A stretch of DNA of 64,000 bases from Theocolax elegans (Eukaryota > Arthropoda > Insecta > Hymenoptera > Cerocephalidae). The stretch is from assembly GCA_026168455.1 (NCBI GenBank), contig CM047426.1:87323986-87387985 (forward strand). The letters run 5' to 3'. Below the pieces are notes generated by a model that worked only from the letters and a program-made list of their open reading frames with translations, did no database searches and was not told the origin of the DNA. Shown piece by piece: positions 11,817 through 25,100 of this stretch. The number at the start of each line of letters is the position of its first letter. The first letter of the stretch is position 1. Made by a program: the position numbers and the translations under genes.

Positions 11817-14800
11817 TTCCCGTCTACTAGCGCGAAACTATTAGCATAGTGATGCGTGTCTCGGCATAGCCAGCCGAGTTTATCTAACTAACCCTAAGCT
11901 AAGTACTTGTGTGAGTGTGCGACAGACTCCAAATGTGATGTCGTATTGCCCGCTTTGTGAGCGCTTTTGTGTGTATAACTGGGCGAGAGAGAACGAGAGG
12001 GAATGAGATAGAGAGAGGGAGAGAGAGAGAGACCCTGATGCAAGAGTAGGGTTGTATATCGATGAATTATGACTGTTGAAAATACTATCTGATTGTACGT
12101 TCGACAAGATAAAGGTGCTTTAGTTTTAATTTATTTATAATTGCACTGACATTTATTTCGAGGATTTTCGGTAAGATTGATTAACTCTGTCCTTTTTTTT
12201 ATACGATCAACTGTTTAATCAATATATCCATACAAAATTCAGAAGTCTAAATATATAATCGTCTTTCATGACATATAACGTATATATAATATTCTTTTTT
12301 TAAATTTACTTTTCAAATCGTATATCTCATTATTTATATTTATTGAACGAGTTAAAATGTTCAGCATTCGTATATAAAAAAAAAGATTAGCACCGGTTTG
12401 GGAGCATAAAAAGAGCGACGTTAAAATAATAAAAAAAAATGAAAATGCGAATGCTATTTCGATAGTATATTATAGCCGCAAGATCGTGCAAAATAAAGAA
12501 AAGGTCGAGTCTCCGAGAGTCGTAACACGATAAAATGCGTGTAAGGTTTCGACTGGCTAGCTGTTTGTTACACCAGCGACATTGTAAGTACACCAACAAT
12601 ATAACCATATATATATAAGCAAACCGAACCGCAACATTGAAACATAGGTCATACACTGTACCGTCTACGAAATTCTTTCTGTTTTTCTTTTCTTATCCTC
12701 GTTTTGTTTCTTTTCTTTTCCTTTTTGCAACTTCGCAATTATACTTTTGTTCCATTTACGCTTCGCACTTATCGGTGAATGATTTACTCTTGAAATTAAT
12801 GCGTCGAGTAAGAAGGAGTATTTAGATTAAATACGGTTAGTGTGTACGTACGGTGATGAAAAATGTGAATGCGCAAGAAAAAATCTGCTTTTTTAAACTG
12901 CGTTCTCCGTTGTTAAAGTGTTGTTGTTACACCAATTTCAGTTTTCTTTAATTTATATAGATATATATTCTAAAATCTTAGGAGTAAAATATAGAGTTGT
13001 AAACTATAAAATAATTTTAAGTTTTATAAAAAAAAATCGAATAACCAATATATTACCTCCTCATTTTCTTCTTGTTTTTTCTTCCGTTTATCAGCTATAC
13101 CCTTTCTTTCAATTGGTCTTTTATTCTCGCGTTTGAAAATAAGTCGGCCACATTGTTTCTGACATCATAATTTCAAGCCTTCTATATTTAAACGTAAAAG
13201 TATCTTATTATATACGTATATGTTACTCTTTTCCCGTCGTCGAGGTACACACATATGTATATATGTATAGATATATACGTATATACATATATAAGAGAGT
13301 TTCGCTGGAGAAGAAAGAAGCGTATATAAGCAAGTCAGCAGAATAGAGACCGGCACTTGGTATAATATGCGAGGCAATGCAGTTTTTTTTACGCGAGGGT
13401 CCTGCGAGTTTGTAATAGCCGTTCTTTCCAACTACTAAAAGAAAGAGTAAAAGATTGTCCTTACTGTACGTATAGTTTGTCTTCGTACGAGGATCAGCAG
13501 GTATATCTGATTAACTTTATGTTTTGATCCCGTAAATTTTAAATCATCATTTTACTGATTAACTTCATTTCAAAACTACTAAAAATTATATACTTTTTTA
13601 TGGGATTTATCGAAAGAAGTATATTAATATATAAAAATATTTAATAAAATATACAATAAGATTATTCTTTAAATAGCATTATCTCACGGATATCTATTGT
13701 GCATCTGTATATGCATTACACATTTTTGTGATTTGCAAACTCAGAATTCTATTTTCAGTTTCAGAGTAATGCATGGAGTACCATGTTACTAAATATCTAT
13801 ATGTAATACATATATATACCTATAAAGAATATTTATACAAGATTCATAAAAATTTATTTTGATCTAAATTGATCTTACTCGCAGTATACGCAAAATTAAT
13901 TTATAGATTAAATAAATTCATATTTTGAAATATATAAAATTGACAAGGTGATGATAATGTACAATAATAACAATCACGTATATAACGATTTGAATTTCAA
14001 ATTCAATTACACATATTTGCCACGCGTTTATTTATGTAAAAATAATATTTTATTTGCACTAAATATAGTATTTTCAAACAATCCCAGACATTTCAAACAA
14101 ATTTTAAAAATACATCAACCCATTTCGTCCAACGTACGTTTCGAATAAAAAAAAAAGTGGAAACGAAAAAAAAAAGCTTTGGTAATAAATGCAACACCAC
14201 ATCTAGCACGTATATAGATACGCGGATCCAGCGAAAAAAATTGTACATCCCGAGCTTTCCTCTCCCATTTCGAAAAATACGAAACACTTATACACAAAAA
14301 GTAATAATAACAACAACATCGACAAAAAAATATTCCCTGGAATATTCATCTACGCCCCTTGATCCCAAAGAAAAAAAAACATTGAATTTGAGGCACGTCG
14401 AGTTCTGTACAGCAAATCCATGATTGTGTGTATCCTCCGCGCCATTTCCACGCTCGCAAAGTACAAACATTCACCGTGTGGAAGGAAAGTCCGCGATATA
14501 ACTCCATATACAGCTCTTCTTCAATAATATTTGCGAGGATTTTGTTGCGCGCACGTGTAACTCGCCATGATGATATCTTGTATCGTATATACTTCTATTA
14601 CGTATACCCTATTCGAAAATAGGTCGATATGGTTTATTCGATTTTTTCAGTTTTATTCAAGAATATTTGCAAATTTGAGGTAACGTGATAGTTATATATA
14701 GACAAATTTAAGTCTATTGTATAATAATAAATATAATTTTATTATGTGTTTTGATCGGAATTCATTTTTTTAATATCCTGTTATTTAAACGAAATTATTG

Positions 14801-17800
14801 ACGGTTCAAATAGAAAAGATTATTAAAAATAAATTGGTTGTTCGTAGCAAACTGCCTATCAGATCAAAAGATACATAGGTATATTCAACTGTGCAACCAA
14901 TTAAAAAAAATTGACTCGCACATTTCGCGATGTGCCAAGTGTACGCGTACGATTGGTTGCTGCTAAATCAAGTGGAAACTACATCGAGAGAAAGTTGGTA
15001 ATGTCTCGACAAATTAAACGACGTTAAATCAAAGGAAAGAACATGAAAGAAATACGGGAAGAAGAAGAAAAAAAAGTGAACGAGAAACAAGAAAAATCCC
15101 ATTCGCGGTAATAAGTAAAGTCAAATCGAAATCACTAAATTTCACCCCTGAGCGACGGCACATACGATTCTCCAGGGTTAACTCGGCATCCTTTAAGGGC
15201 GGGAAGTACAGTAAAGGGCGGACAAATAACAATTAGTGTAACGGAGCGAGACCCTTTCGAGGGGTGAAAGTGTCGTACAGTCGTCGACACGTGTCTCCTC
15301 CTATTTCCCTTGAATTTTTTTTCTTCCTTTTTCGTATTTCTTTTTTCGAGACAGGGTAGAATTGGTATATAGTGCAGCCTCCGTATATCATATGTTACTC
15401 ACATATATATACTATGTTCGAGCGAAAGAAGTCGGGAATTTTGCTCTCCTTAAGGCTGTTAGTTAATGGGAAAAGGGGGTGTAGATTTGCGAAAAAAAGA
15501 TTTTACGTAAAGGAGAAATTGTTTTTCTTCCGCATCTTGAAATATATGGTTTTGATAAAAAGCTTGCATAAAAAAATATATTGATGCCTTATAACCGGTA
15601 GATCACGGCAATATTTCGTAATCGTAATAAAAGTGTCGCTACTCGTTATATTCTCAATTGCTTCCATATAACAACTTTTCCTAAGATGAAAATTATTATA
15701 TTACTTTTAGATATCGGTTAGCACAAAACGGAGTGTTTTTATTTAAAAATATCATTTATAAAATTTGGAAAATTATTAACTGATAATACGTTAACAGATG
15801 TTATGAAATAATTATGTAAAATAAACGAAACTAATAAATCTATAAAATGTAAAAATTAAATATTATTGCGGAGGGAGTGAGGAATGAATAAAGAGATATT
15901 ACCCTAGCGCGAACCCGCGTCTTTTCTTCCATCCTGTCCGCCTCTTAAACAACCCCTAAACTAAAGTCACTTCAACTCACATTGACGTTAAGTGTGACTG
16001 ATCGTTCCAGACAATACGCTCGTGAATTCTGTTAGTGTGTATAGATTAAGCGAATTTAAAATGGCCGGCTTACGGTTAAAAATTCCATTTTAGAAAATTG
16101 TACCCAAGAGGGAAATTTCGAAAGTAAATATTTATCGACAAATACAATCGCGAAATATACTGAAATATATTTTCCTTTCGTTTATAATTTAAAAAAGTTT
16201 ATTTAGTCATATTTTCTTTATCTTTTTTTGATGGATCTCGTTTATACAGCTGAATATTACGTTCTTTTAACATTTTTTTAATCAATTCTATATAATCCTA
16301 TAAGCGGATTTGTTAATTGCTTAAATTCATTATTGAGAATGAAAGCTTATACGAATTTACGCGATGTACATAATAACAAATTATCAAACTTTTGGTTAAA
16401 TTTTAATGCAGAAATTATTTAAAATATTCATTGCTGGGGATTGTTTCAGAAAAAATGAAGGTCAATTTTTTCCATCATCTGGATATTTCGGTTTCGACAA
16501 ATCAGAAACACGCGCGTTCCTTTTTTTTAATATATTATCTTCAATGTATATAGAATGATTATTCCGTGCATAAATGGATCATTAGCGTTGTTCGTGTTAT
16601 TGTAATTAGTCACGTACTTTATGACATGATGTCATTAAATCAAACTTTTTTTTTAATTAAATGTATTATATATTTTACAAATTACAGTTTAAATAATTTC
16701 AATGCGCGTCGACACTTTATTATATACATTATAAGTATGCGCGTATTATAATTGTATTGCTTATATTTTAATCGATCGATTTCTGATAAATAAATTATTA
16801 AATTTTAACAAAATTTTAATGCATAATTTGACACTTTAATTAAATATAATACAAACAAAAATTCATCATTTATTATTGTACGTATTGCGCGTATAATACT
16901 TCATTATATCTCCGTGCCAATGTATATATATATATAAAAAACGTACATTTATTATATTAACGTAATTTACTTTACTGAAGCTATATAAACGTATACGGTA
17001 GAAACATTTGCAAAGCTAGAAATACTTTGTGCAGTATGTTAAAATAGGAGACAGATGGAACTCGTTTCAATTTCTTTTGCGAAACGACTGCGTATAACGA
17101 AAAGGCTCTTCATCTACTCACGAGGCGCGCGCGGGTAAGAAACAAAATTTATCGGCTACGCGATTCGATTCGCTAGTAAATTTATGTTCGCTTGTGTTTG
17201 GTTCTTGGTTCAATTTTTTAGGCATAAATAATATTAATATAGTCGACATTTCTTGAAACGCCAAGTGAAAACAAAACGTAAAAGTTTATATATACAGTGA
17301 ATTTCTCAAGTTCGCGTTCTAAGTACGCACGCTTATATTAGTCTTTAGAATATTAATTAAATAATTTATAAAAAAGTTTTTGAGCCAACGTGAAACCACA
17401 AAGTATGCACAAAATGATTATTAATTAATCTTTCATTGTTTAACTTTTCATATCGTGTTTAACATTCGTATCATATTTCACTTATGAGAGTATTTTTATA
17501 AACAAATGTTAATATAAAATTTTTTGTTCTTTTTACCTTGTAGATTATATTTAAATTTCTTATTGATTAAATATTTCATTACAGCCTTTGATTAGTTTTA
17601 TGATAGAAACTAACGGATCGTAAATAATTTCTAAAAGGAAATTACTACTTTATAACAATTATTAGAGAAAGTATAATGTACTTGATAATTATATGCATAA
17701 ACTTTGTTTAACAATATTTGTCAGAATAAAACACACAAACAATGTTTTTTCTGGCGTAAATACAAATAAAGGCTAATAAAAGAAAACGGAAGACTCATCG

Positions 17801-20800
17801 TTTGAAAAGAGAAAAAGAAACAAACTTCCGAAAAAAATGAAGCTATATCAACGTCAAGTTCATCAAAGTTTATAAATCAAATAATAATATATATAATTAT
17901 TGTTTACAATGTATCCGGTCATTAACCTGAAGATCAGGTCAAAGCTTACTTCGCGCACGTCAAAACGGTGTATCCGCGAAAAATTGCGCACGTGAGTGCA
18001 AGAGAGAGAGAAGGAGAGCGCATGAATGCGGCTGTCTTGGTTGTTATAATCCGATAACAAGGATATGAGCATGTTTGCTGACGGTGCACTGTTGAATATA
18101 TTGTAAAATAAATTTGTTTTTTAAAATTAACGTGTCGGTTACCTATATATATATATATATATATATAAATTAATATTATTTTAAAAATTAAGTTATAGGT
18201 AAATTTTATAACGGTGAATAATTTTTTTTAATGTTAATTATAGTAGTACTCTCAATATACGTATAATATAAAGGTATATATACAAATGAATAAATAAGAT
18301 TATTTGAACTAAAATATTAGTTTTCAAGTACCTTTATAGTTAACGCTATGCATACTTTATGCTTTACGTGGAATAAAGACGAAACTGAACTGCGATGAAA
18401 AAAAAGTATCCACGTGTTGAAACGGAAAACCATGAGCAAATAGTTAACTGCGTGGTTGCTATAAATAATACTTAGAAGTGGATAATTTCACTTCTTAGAT
18501 ATAAATGTGCAGCTTCTGATTAAATATCAGAAACCAAAAATGTTTGTTATAATTAACTTAATTATATTTGTAACAGTTTATTATTCTTATATTTTAATAA
18601 AAATTTTAATTTTTTAAATATCGTTATTTCAAATTTATATGTGTACATTATAAGTATTTAGGTTAAAATCATTAATTACTTTTAAGGAAAGAAATGACGC
18701 ACGTGGGGTACGAAATATGAGCTAGTACGAATTATGACTACCAAAAGTCATATTAACGCGATTAAAGTTACGGTCATAATTCTTTATTCATTTTTTATGT
18801 CATTTGTATACACACCAAATCAAATATATACGTACTTATAAATTAGAAAGGAAAAGACGAACTTTATTGTAACATTACAATAATTTAGAGACAAAATAGA
18901 ACATTTTTATTTAAGTTTCTATATATAGTTTACGATGTAAAGAAAAGTGATTAAGTAATAATTATAATTATAGATAAAAAATTATTTAACAGTATAATTC
19001 TTATCTAACTTATTAGAGTAAGTGCAGTTAATTATAGTTTAAATTACAAACTGAAATATGTAATATACTAATAGTACAAGTTTTCTATATACGTACAATA
19101 AAAAATCGTACATACAAAAAAGGATTAACTGGAAAAATCAAACTTTTACCCATCAATTTACGCTTCATCTTGAGTCAAGGAGTATCTAGGTATATGTAAT
19201 ACAATAAATTTCTTGGTGAAATAAACTTGCACAGATTTCACTTAATCGAAACGATCGTAGCACCGGGAAGGTCACATAATCATCGAATCCGTAAAAAAAT
19301 ACTTTTTTACAAGCTCGATCCTTCGCGGAGAGCTTGGCAATTTCACGAGAGGATACATCCGCGCGTTAAGGTTGCGCGACACAGAAAAACTAAAAAGTGT
19401 TTCAGCCGCGAAGGCGACACGCGAACGAGTGATGTCAAATCCCCCCACCTACTGCTAGGTACTCCTCCGTCGGAGTTGAGATTTTATACTTAAGGGGAGG
19501 TATGTCGTATATACCGCACGCGAGCGCTAAGGACCATTGGATATATATTTATTTTAAAATTAGTTTGTTTATTATCAAGTATTTTTTGTGTATATGAGAA
19601 GATTCTGAGCAATAATTAATTTTTCTTTATGATAAGATGTAACTGGTGTACATTTTTCAGATTGATTTCAGATATATACAAATTTTTGTAATGAATATAT
19701 TATTTCGAATAAAAGATGAAGTAAATTATTTTTGACTAATAAGAATTATTAATAGTCGGGTATATCTACATACATTTTATATGTTATATAATGTATATAA
19801 ATGTCCAGAATTGTGCATTAACAATTATGGTTACAAAAGTGTATAAGTATATAAAATTTGACTTTGAAATTTTAAGCAAAATATTCTAGAACATGTATTT
19901 TTCTTATCGTGGATAAAAAAAAGAATAAATAAATTATGAAAAGTGTAAAAAAAATAAGCTATTGTGTAATAATTACGTTATTATAATAATATATTTATGT
20001 ATACAGGAAATAAAAAAAGAAATAAAAAAATAATTTTTAAATAAGTAATATATTGAATAACACGCATCATGGTAATTATATTCTAGAATGAAGGTGTCGA
20101 TGCAAGTCTCGTGGACCGGTCGTTATAAATCTCAATTGGACGGGCGGTTACGGTTGAGGGTTGTTTAGGAAGTTTCGAATTTCATGTTTCTACACATGTC
20201 CGAACGATTAGCCGAGTGTGTGTCTCCTTCGTCAAAGGAGGTCGGACAGTCCGAATCCTCACAGCTGCGCCTCTCGTTTCCGTAATCTTTCTCTGATGTC
20301 ACCGCGAGAATGCGAAAAATCGGAAGTCGCTCCTTTTACGCTCGTCATTTTTCATAATTGGAGTGAAATCTTTGTATCACTCAAAATGTATCATATTCAG
20401 ATTTTATTGAATCTTTTTTCTGTCTAAAATTCTTTGACGAAACAGGAGAGAATATTATCGTATTCAAAACTCTAAAATGACGAAAAAAATAAATTAATAT
20501 TCGTTTGTGTTTATTAAATGATTCAAATTTTAAAGTGCTCTCGTGTCAATTTTAATCACGGCTGATGACAAGCTGATTTGCGTCGCATTTCGGGCGCCAT
20601 CGAAAATTTCAAACAAACCTTACACATTATTCGACTCTGTTTAGACTGCACTGAACCTCGCACTCTCCTGCATGTATATACGTGTATGTATACTCACGAC
20701 GAGAGGCTGCAATAAAATCGAAACTTGAGTACTTTCGGTTGTTATGTTTTCATTCGCATCAATGTAGCTATTCATTGCGTTCAACGGAGATCCCTTCGTG

Positions 20801-21717
20801 CAACTTAACAAAGCGTTTTTTTTTATCCTGTATCACAAATTAATTTTTTTTTAATTATATTAAATTTCGTTGCTAAATTTAAACGAACGAGGTACGAAAT
20901 ATTAATTTTGGGTATCGCTGCAGTTTTTGGTAAAATAATTAACTTACAACAAAGTTATCATATGATTATATGGACATTTAAATAAATAATAATAAACTTT
21001 TGGTTTTTATACGAGATAAGCACGTTTTTTTACTGATTAATAACGTTACGTCAATTACTGATTAAATATGTAAAAATATGGATAAGATTGTATTAATATA
21101 AGCCGTACGTCATTAAGAAAGGGGCATAATCATAAAGTATCCACACCCGCGAATTGTGAAAAAATACGACTGATAGTATAATGGTGCTATATTTAGCTAT
21201 TCTTAACAGATTGTGAATATAAAATTGAACTTTCGGAATTTTCAGAAATTCTGCAAAGAGGAAAATATTTCTAGAGCAACCAAGTCTGCCGATGAAACGG
21301 GTTGAAGTACAAATTCGAATTACCTAAGTATTGTTTACGCACGTGCCAGGATGTTATAAGGCACGCGACGACCGTCATATTTGCTAAGTTATTAGCGCCC
21401 GTCATTACTCGTTGCAACACTTCCTATTAATAGCAACCTCGATGCATATATTCTCTCTCTTTCTCTTTGTCTCTTTCACTCTTTCGCAGCAATATTGCTA
21501 ACAAATATATATTGCTCCTTTCCCTCCTCTCTCTCTCTCTTGCTCTTTTATTCTCGAAACGTAAACACAAACTGAAAATGGGTAACTTGATTTTGGATTT
21601 AGCATTGCTATTTTTGTTTTGCCAAAGAGTATAGTTACATTCGACACAAAAAGTGAATGAATAAACTGAATGAATATAAATTACGAAGAGAATAAATTAA
21701 TTCTGAATTCTTGATAC
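11817..21717. other. AT-rich non-coding stretch
   Basis: No recognisable exon, RNA gene or full element is seen on either strand. The stretch contains GA and TA runs (about 12005-12031, 18145-18167), a TA/CA-rich hairpin-prone patch near 13240-13300 and purine-rich runs near 14150-14180. Open frames here are short, AT-biased, and lack paired splice signals. Confidence 0.45.
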
Positions 21718-21719
21718 TA

Positions 21720-21959
21720 CACGGAGAAAAGTGTTCGAATAAGAATTACTATACTCTTTAGGAAAGGCAGGACAAACTGTCAGAATAAGAAAAAATTGTT
21801 ATAGTTATAGTAAAATTTAATAGAAGTTCCTGTCAAAAATTAGTATATAGGTATATATTAAATTTTACCATACAGCATAGCCATTTTTTCTCATTCTGGT
21901 TGTTTGTCCTGCCTTTCCTAAAGAGCATAGTCATTTTTAATCTAACATTTTTCTCCGTG
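21720..21959. mobile_element. MITE-like TIR element, TA target duplication (copy 1)
   Basis: The element starts with CACGGAGAAAA and ends with its complement CTCCGTG, flanked by TA on both sides (21718-21719, 21960-21961). Subterminal inverted segments also match well: the left has CTTTAGGAAAGGCAGGACAAA and the right its complement. At 240 bp it has no room for a transposase. TA duplication and short TIRs fit a non-autonomous Tc1/mariner-type element. Related termini occur at 52131-52381 and 61985-62149. Confidence 0.8.
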
Positions 21960-22062
21960 TAGTGCAACTATATAATAACGCATTTGTTGAAAAAACGAGA
22001 GTACAATATACGGATAAGGTATACCTAACCCACGTGGAAATTAAAGGCATATACATCTTTAC

Positions 22063-22152
22063 AATAACGTTTATAGGATCGGGATCGGGGTCAAAAAGCG
22101 GGGAAAAGGCCGCGGGTTGAGCAGCTGCGTCATCCTTTCGAGCGTAGATTTC
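22063..22152 (-). CDS. possible 90-bp exon, unrecognised
   Basis: On the minus strand a pyrimidine-rich acceptor (TTTGCTGCAG) is followed by 90 bases in open frame, then a donor (GTAAAG). The exon would be exactly 30 codons, phase 0 to 0, including the acidic proline-rich stretch SPLFDPDPDPINVI. It lies in a CpG-rich patch (22,080-22,330). No family was recognised and no partner exons were identified, so it is only a splice-signal candidate. Confidence 0.25.
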
Positions 22153-25100
22153 CTGCAGCAAAGTTAAACCGACCGAGAGATCTCGATCTCTTCGAAAAGG
22201 AAAGAGAAGCTCGGGAGGTTTGACGCGCGAGGATCACGTTCGCGACAAATGACTTTCGGAAACGACACGCCTACTCGCGGCTGCTACTCATAGTCTCACA
22301 GTCGTGTGACTAGTTTCCTATAAGCGATTTTCCTCCCGCTTTTGATATCTTTATAAATACCCATATATATACACTAATATACATCTTTTTCCCGTTTATG
22401 GACTGTGTTTTGTTTAAAATTACGTTATTTTGAAAATTCGTGAATTATAGCGCGATGGGTTCTACAGTTTACAGCTTCCGTTCGAGTTGCATTATTTTAT
22501 ATAATGGATATTTTGTATACCGAGATATATAGGTTACGGTCTTCTCATTGAATTTAGTATATGAAAATATTTCAAATGAGTGTACAAGTCAATATAATTT
22601 TATGAATTTAAATATATATACATTTATTTAACGCAAACGTGATAAGTGTACATACCGATCTAAATAAAAATTTCCTTCTGTCATTTATGCGTATATACGA
22701 ATGATACAAGCCTCGTGCCTACTTAGTCATTCTAATTTTATCACTATATATACCTCGGCTCCATATATCCGAGTTTTCGAGTATCTTAAAAATAGGATTT
22801 TCTCGAAAAGTGAGAATAGGCATTCCAAGCGTCGTCGATAAACAAATAATCAAACGTAACCCTTCACTCGGTAAATGACTCTAGTACAAGCTTGAAAAAA
22901 CATTTGATTTGTTATTTCGGAGTATCTAAGTGATCGATTTGATACTGGTGGTGAAGAGTCTAGTACATTTAGAAGTTTTCCTTACCCTTTCCCTAACTAT
23001 ACTTAACTATTGCTTGATAAATTTATATATTCCAAATAGTTTTTTCAGGAGTCACAAAATATTGAGGTAAGATTATTTTTGAAACTGTAATACTAAAGGT
23101 TTAATGTTTCCTTACCATTTAAATTCTTGTTAGTATTCGTGCTGTTAAATTTTAAGATGCTCTTATACAGCCTATTAAACTCTATAATATACGTATACAC
23201 TTTTAAATTCATATGTAAATTTACCTATCGCGCATAAAACAATGATCTATTTTACTATAAAAGTAGAATAATATCTGAAATATTTCAAATGTTGTTTATT
23301 ACGAATTTAATTAATTGAATTAATTCACATACATGACATATAAATATATAATGAACCCACCATTGGATTCTAGGGAAATGAGCGTCCTTGAAAATAGTCG
23401 ATTCAGCAGGCGAATAAAAAAGGGTTGAAAGGTGAGTGAAATAGGACGAGGCGATGTTGCAGATCCCACGTAAAATGCGGGTAGTAACATTATCTATCCG
23501 GAGGTCTTTCGTATACGTATACCCGAGGAAACGAACAATTGGCCAGCATAACGAGCCACTGAATTGCGCACTTGTAACCGAGGGTGTACACTTGTATATA
23601 GATATACAGTATAATTTTGTGCCGCGTAAAACGTGTCGTCTCATTTAAATTTAAGTATCTCAATACGAGCAATCGGACCAATTATGCAGTCGTTTTTACA
23701 TTCGTATATTTCAAAATTCACTTTGAATATTAAAATATATGAATGCTCGTAAAGTGAGAACCATAAGTGTATCTATACACATATTTACATTTTAAATGTG
23801 TAGTAAGAGTTACAACTGTCAAGATAAAAATATATGCTCGAACATTTTATTTTTTTCGAAAATGAATAAACGTAATATCTGTTTTTTTTATGTTTATCGA
23901 AATGTCGTAAATTTCATATATATCTTTCTCGCCGAAACGAAAATTCGAATTGTACAACGGTTTTATAAAAAAGTAGTTAAAACGTCAAGAGCGTATGTCA
24001 ATAATTCATTTTTCTTTTATTTTAATTTATTTTTTTAGAGAAAAAGATGTTTTATGTTCAAGTGACCAAGATTAGTTAGCGCGACAGAAACATTTTATCG
24101 TGTTCGTGACCGTATGGCAAAAACTTTGCATCTCAATGATATATAGCCGGCAATCAGCAAGTTTATCTTGAGATAAGAAAGAAAAGACTTTTTTTTTAAA
24201 AAAAGAATTTGTTACGTTTATATATATATATACATATAAGCAATAACTTTTAGTACACATATGGTTTATTACGTTTGAATAATGTTACATCGTCCTATGT
24301 TAATTATATTATCGTTTAATATGTCTCTATATAGGACCACGAAATTATTGTGTATTGCACTTCTAAAATTATAATCGTTATTTGCATATATATCATGATA
24401 TGGAGAACAAATGTAGACCGCCGTCGGAAAATATCATTATCGATTTATTACACGAAATTTTTAACGAACTGTGTGTAACAAACTAATTTTTTTATACATT
24501 TGTGTATTAATTTATTTAACAATTTCAATTAAATATATTACAAGCAATTACTGTGTCAATTATTTGAAATCTTATCATTGGATCATTATGTGCTTTTAAA
24601 ACGGTTTTAAAACACAATTACAGGATTTAGTATCTTTTTTAAAATTAGTAAAGATTTTCTATTAACAGAAAATAAATGAATTTTCTTTCACGAAAATTAC
24701 CTTGAAAATGAACAATTTGTAGTAAATGATTTGAGTTTCTCATAGGTAAGAAATCCTTCTTTTGTGCACAATAGGTGTTCCATAATTCAAATCATTTTAC
24801 TAATACTTCGAGACACCGTGGTTTTTTGCTCCCAATTCTTGTAACTTCACTATTTTCTCAATTTCTAAGACACGTAAAGATAATGTAACACACACGTTTG
24901 TAATTTATTACTGTAATGTTTATAATTTTATAGGATTCACTTTGTAATTTTACACTTTTTACGATATACTGGTTATACGCTTTTTAATTAAATTTCACTA
25001 TTTAACGTTGAAAACCAATTCCCTAAACATTTTATTTTAATCTTCTCATTCTTGCACAATTAATTTAAAACTCGATCTTGTTCTCTACTCACAGAATCCT

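Noticed and set aside
21357..21367. TAAGGCACGCG, identical to the first 11 nt of the miR-124 mature sequence
   Set aside because: Identity stops after 11 nt and the flanks do not form the expected hairpin, so it is a chance match.
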